Origin: Bacteroidales bacterium
Lineage (GTDB): Bacteria > Bacteroidota > Bacteroidia > Bacteroidales > GCA-2748055
DNA: 7,615 nucleotides
NCBI GenBank assembly: GCA_029934875.1
Contig: JAOZLK010000070.1
Coordinates: 4,259 to 11,873, forward strand
Direction: 5' to 3'
Shown here: piece by piece, positions 5,956 through 7,615 of the stretch
How positions within the stretch are numbered: the stretch's first letter is position 1
Layout of the letters: the number at the start of each line of letters is the position of its first letter
Program-made: the position numbers and the translations under genes
Notes under the pieces: model-generated
What the model saw: only the letters and a program-made list of their open reading frames with translations
The model's database searches: none
Told to the model about the DNA's origin: nothing

Positions 5956-7359
5956 ATGAAAATTAAAGTTATTCTATTTGTATTGCTCTCTATATTGTTT
6001 ACAGGCATTCCGTTGTATGCATGTACAATATTTTATGTTGTTAAAGACAATAAAATACTCGCTGGAAATAATGAGGATTGGGAAAATCCATCTTCAAAAA
6101 TGTGGTTTTACCCTGCGGAGAATAATAAATATGGCTGGATAAAATTCGGCTGGGGAAGTGGATTTCCACAGGGAGGCATGAACGACCAGGGAATTTTTTG
6201 GGATGCTTCATCCGGTGCTTACTTAGCGATGCCCATATCAGAGGCAACTAAAGAAAAATATACCGGTGCATTGATGCAAAAAGTAATAGAAGAATGTGCA
6301 AATATTGAAGAAGTGTTAGAAATATTTGCAAATTATTATTGTGAAGATCAATACAGAGCTCAGTATCTTGTTGGGGATTCTTTAGGCAATTCGATTATCG
6401 TTGAAGGCGATAACATTATCAATATTGACAGCAATTTCCAGGTCTTAACAAATTTTTACCACTCCCACACAGATTTGGGAGGATATCCTTGCTGGCGCCA
6501 CGAAACGGCCAAAGATATGTTAAGTAGCAATTACAATTTAACACCCTATTTTATTGGATCAATATTGGACGCAACACATCAGGAGGGGAGATATCCAACT
6601 CAATATTCTAACATATATGATCTTAAAAACAATCATATATTTTTATTTCACTATTACAATTATGAAGAGTTTATAAAAATTGACCTTGTTAATGAATTAA
6701 ACCAAGGATACAGATCTTTTGACATACCAGACCTTTTTTCCAGAGTGAAGTTACTTACTCCGGAAGATGGGGAAGAAATTGAATCAACATCAGTTACATT
6801 ATCATGGGAAGGAATACCCGGGAACAACTACGAAGTGATTTTATCCACTGACCCTGAATTTTCAAATAACAATTCAAAATACCAGGTAAATACGAATTCT
6901 GACCTTATTGTTCATTCTGGGTTTCTCTATTTTCTGCCGGGATTATTATTAGCAATTCCATGGATCAGGAAAAAGAGGATTCCCTTTTTTTCAATAATGA
7001 TCCTGCTTGCAGTTCTTTTCAATTCTCAATGCACGAAAAGTGAAATCCCAACTCCTGAAATACAGCTTGTTGAGATGACTAAAACCATTAGTAATCTGTC
7101 AGCTAATTCCACCTATTATTGGAAGATAAATGCTCATGCTCCTAATCAGGATGAATTCTACAGCGAAACTCTTACAAGATATTTTAATACTGGAAGTTCT
7201 TTGGTTTCGATCGAAAAATCCATCAACACTCCCGTCACCCCTAATTGGAAAGCCCCCGAGAATCCGAAGATCAACGGGGGCTTTCGCGGTTTGGCGGTGG
7301 TGCCACCAGGAATTGAACCAGGGACACCAGGATTTTCAGTCCTGTGCTCTACCAACTGA
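5956..7359 (+). CDS. Exported Ntn-hydrolase (choloylglycine/penicillin V acylase-like) with broken-looking C-terminus
   Basis: Residues 1-22 are a signal peptide (KVILFVLLSILFTGIPLYA). Cleavage before Cys23 would expose the N-terminal nucleophile of an Ntn-hydrolase, in CTIFYVV. Family marks follow: GNNEDW (37-42), GGMNDQGIFWDASSG (73-87) and TNFYHS (165-170), whose Asn fits the oxyanion position of penicillin V acylase and bile salt hydrolase relatives. Such enzymes cut linear amide bonds. The Ntn domain ends near 255. A fibronectin-III-like strand set starts (VKLLTPEDGEEIESTSVTLSW) and finishes only at STYYWKINAHA (385-395) and RYFNTG (408-413). Between them lie two hydrophobic stretches separated by IRKKR (322-356). 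From about residue 429 the frame enters a terminator hairpin and then the antisense of tRNA-Phe, so the last 35-40 residues are unlikely to be genuine and an original stop may be lost. It follows the cyclase on the same strand; a link to lasso maturation is unproven. Confidence 0.8.
   Translation: MKIKVILFVLLSILFTGIPLYACTIFYVVKDNKILAGNNEDWENPSSKMWFYPAENNKYGWIKFGWGSGFPQGGMNDQGIFWDASSGAYLAMPISEATKEKYTGALMQKVIEECANIEEVLEIFANYYCEDQYRAQYLVGDSLGNSIIVEGDNIINIDSNFQVLTNFYHSHTDLGGYPCWRHETAKDMLSSNYNLTPYFIGSILDATHQEGRYPTQYSNIYDLKNNHIFLFHYYNYEEFIKIDLVNELNQGYRSFDIPDLFSRVKLLTPEDGEEIESTSVTLSWEGIPGNNYEVILSTDPEFSNNNSKYQVNTNSDLIVHSGFLYFLPGLLLAIPWIRKKRIPFFSIMILLAVLFNSQCTKSEIPTPEIQLVEMTKTISNLSANSTYYWKINAHAPNQDEFYSETLTRYFNTGSSLVSIEKSINTPVTPNWKAPENPKINGGFRGLAVVPPGIEPGTPGFSVLCSTN
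7249..7284 (-). terminator. Hairpin terminator downstream of tRNA-Phe, possibly bidirectional
   Basis: AAAGCCCCCG (7249-7258) pairs perfectly with CGGGGGCTTT (7275-7284) around a 16-nt loop. It sits 13 nt past the 3' end of the minus-strand tRNA and so is its likely terminator. The stem is GC-rich, but the T-tract is only three bases on either strand and lies within the stem, so efficiency is uncertain. Reading plus, it falls inside the last codons of the upstream hydrolase frame. Confidence 0.6.
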
Positions 7360-7370
7360 GCTATGGCACC
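7298..7370 (-). tRNA. tRNA-Phe (anticodon GAA)
   Basis: The 73-nt gene reads from 7370 (GGTGCCA) to 7298. The acceptor stem GGTGCC pairs with GGCACC (7304-7299), with discriminator A at 7298. The D-arm contains AGCTCAGTTGGTAGAGC. The anticodon stem CAGGA/TCCTG carries loop CTGAAAA, with anticodon GAA at 7337-7335. The T-arm contains GGTTCAATTCC. The next bases are CCG, so the CCA end is not encoded and must be added enzymatically. A candidate promoter lies upstream (7412-7405) and a hairpin terminator downstream. It is antisense to the end of the hydrolase frame. Confidence 0.96.
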
Positions 7371-7373
7371 GAG

Positions 7374-7400
7374 GCTTTTAGAAGCTAAGCTTATAAAAGC
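7374..7400 (-). other. Hairpin filling the tRNA-Phe precursor 5' leader
   Basis: GCTTTTA (7374-7380) pairs with TAAAAGC (7394-7400). After a G/A mismatch, AAGC (7382-7385) pairs with GCTT (7389-7392) around a TAA loop. The structure covers nearly all of the predicted leader between the -7 box and the mature tRNA 5' end, leaving three bases before position +1 of the tRNA. It may affect RNase P processing or stability. Pairing is read directly; the role is inferred. Confidence 0.5.
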
Positions 7401-7404
7401 GAGG

Positions 7405-7412
7405 CAAATGTA
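7405..7412 (-). promoter_or_regulatory. Candidate -7 element for tRNA-Phe
   Basis: TACATTTG on the minus strand (7412-7405) fits TAnnTTTG and would start transcription near 7399, about 29 nt before the tRNA. No TTG is seen at -33; that region is a T-rich tract (A-rich on this strand). It mirrors an identical box at 7434-7441. Confidence 0.5.
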
Positions 7413-7433
7413 ATAATTTTTTTTTTGTTTTTA

Positions 7434-7441
7434 TACATTTG
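7434..7441 (+). promoter_or_regulatory. Candidate -7 element for the M16 peptidase gene
   Basis: TACATTTG fits TAnnTTTG and ends eight bases before the ATG at 7450, implying a leader of a few bases at most. It forms an inverted repeat with the tRNA-Phe box (7405-7412) across a 21-nt T-rich spacer, so the two divergent promoters overlap. Confidence 0.45.
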
Positions 7442-7449
7442 TTCCGCGA

Positions 7450-7615
7450 ATGATATCTGACATCCAAACTTACACCTATAATAACGGCATTCGGTTGATC
7501 CACAGGTTCAACCAGTCGACTGTAGCCCATTTCGGCCTCATTATTCAAACCGGTACCCGCGAAGAGCGCTTCGAAGAGCACGGATTGGCTCATTTCATGG
7601 AGCACATGTTCTTCA
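7450..7615 (+). CDS. M16 family zinc peptidase (insulinase/processing-peptidase type), 3' end cut by window
   Basis: The frame opens at ATG 7450 and is still open at the window edge, giving 55 residues. Visible are NNGIRLIHRF (11-20), then FGLIIQTGTREE (28-39), then AHFMEHMFF (47-55) with the inverted zinc motif HxxEH at 48-52. This order is the start of the M16 N-terminal catalytic domain. The HxxEH motif provides two zinc-binding His residues and the catalytic Glu; the third ligand would lie downstream outside the window. No signal peptide is present, so it is predicted cytosolic or carries no classic export signal. It is divergent from tRNA-Phe and likely belongs to core genome rather than to the lasso cluster. 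Family is secure; substrate unknown. Confidence 0.9.
   Translation, partial: MISDIQTYTYNNGIRLIHRFNQSTVAHFGLIIQTGTREERFEEHGLAHFMEHMFF

Noticed and set aside
7158..7355. Minus-strand frame through tRNA-Phe
   Set aside because: Starts inside the tRNA and gives the usual EHRTENPGVPGSIPGG artefact.
7298..7370. tRNA-Phe as integration site of a mobile element carrying the lasso cluster
   Set aside because: No copy of the tRNA 3' end is seen at the other side of the cluster near 1480-1550, and no integrase is present in the window.
7130..7381. Plus-strand frame across the tRNA
   Set aside because: The WCHQELNQGHQDFQSCALPTELW-like ending is a known artefact of translating tRNA genes in the antisense direction; it overlaps the hydrolase frame.

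Overview
The window is from a member of the Bacteroidota. Several sites match the Bacteroidota -7 promoter element TAnnTTTG, there are no clear Shine-Dalgarno sequences, the tRNA has no encoded CCA, and the protein families are typical of the phylum. A free-living Bacteroidales/Marinilabiliales-type organism is my guess; the genus cannot be read from the sequence.

The centre (about 1544-5855) is a lasso peptide (RiPP) biosynthetic cluster. Its key gene is a 49-codon precursor on the minus strand at 1544-1693, easy to overlook because a longer spurious frame covers it on the other strand. The precursor has a WxxPxF leader, Thr at the penultimate leader position, and a predicted core starting with Gly with Glu at core position 9, so a nine-residue macrolactam ring is predicted. 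It ends in Ser. Upstream of it on the same strand are a PqqD-like leader-binding protein (B1/RRE), a PAPS-dependent sulfotransferase and an HPr-kinase-like peptide kinase, with overlapping stop and start codons. Divergent from the kinase is an asparagine-synthetase-like lasso cyclase (C protein). The suggested scheme is that B1 holds the leader, the cyclase closes the Gly1-Glu9 ring, the kinase phosphorylates the C-terminal Ser as in paeninodin-type systems, and the sulfotransferase may add a second acidic group. The usual leader protease (B2) and ABC exporter (D) are not in this window.

Left flank (1-1476, plus): the C-terminal part of a phosphoesterase-family protein, closed by a strong intrinsic terminator whose T-tract touches the precursor stop codon, so the two genes are tail to tail.

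Right flank: an exported Ntn-hydrolase of the choloylglycine/penicillin V acylase type (5956-7359, plus) with an odd C-terminal half. Its reading frame runs through a hairpin terminator and into a tRNA-Phe gene on the minus strand (7298-7370). A compact divergent promoter region (about 7371-7449) then leads to the start of an M16 zinc peptidase gene that leaves the window.

Regulation visible in the sequence: a well-formed TTG-N20-TACATTTG promoter for the precursor alone, and a divergent kinase/cyclase promoter region centred on a perfect 14-bp palindrome. A run of ten C in the kinase coding strand is a candidate slippage switch.
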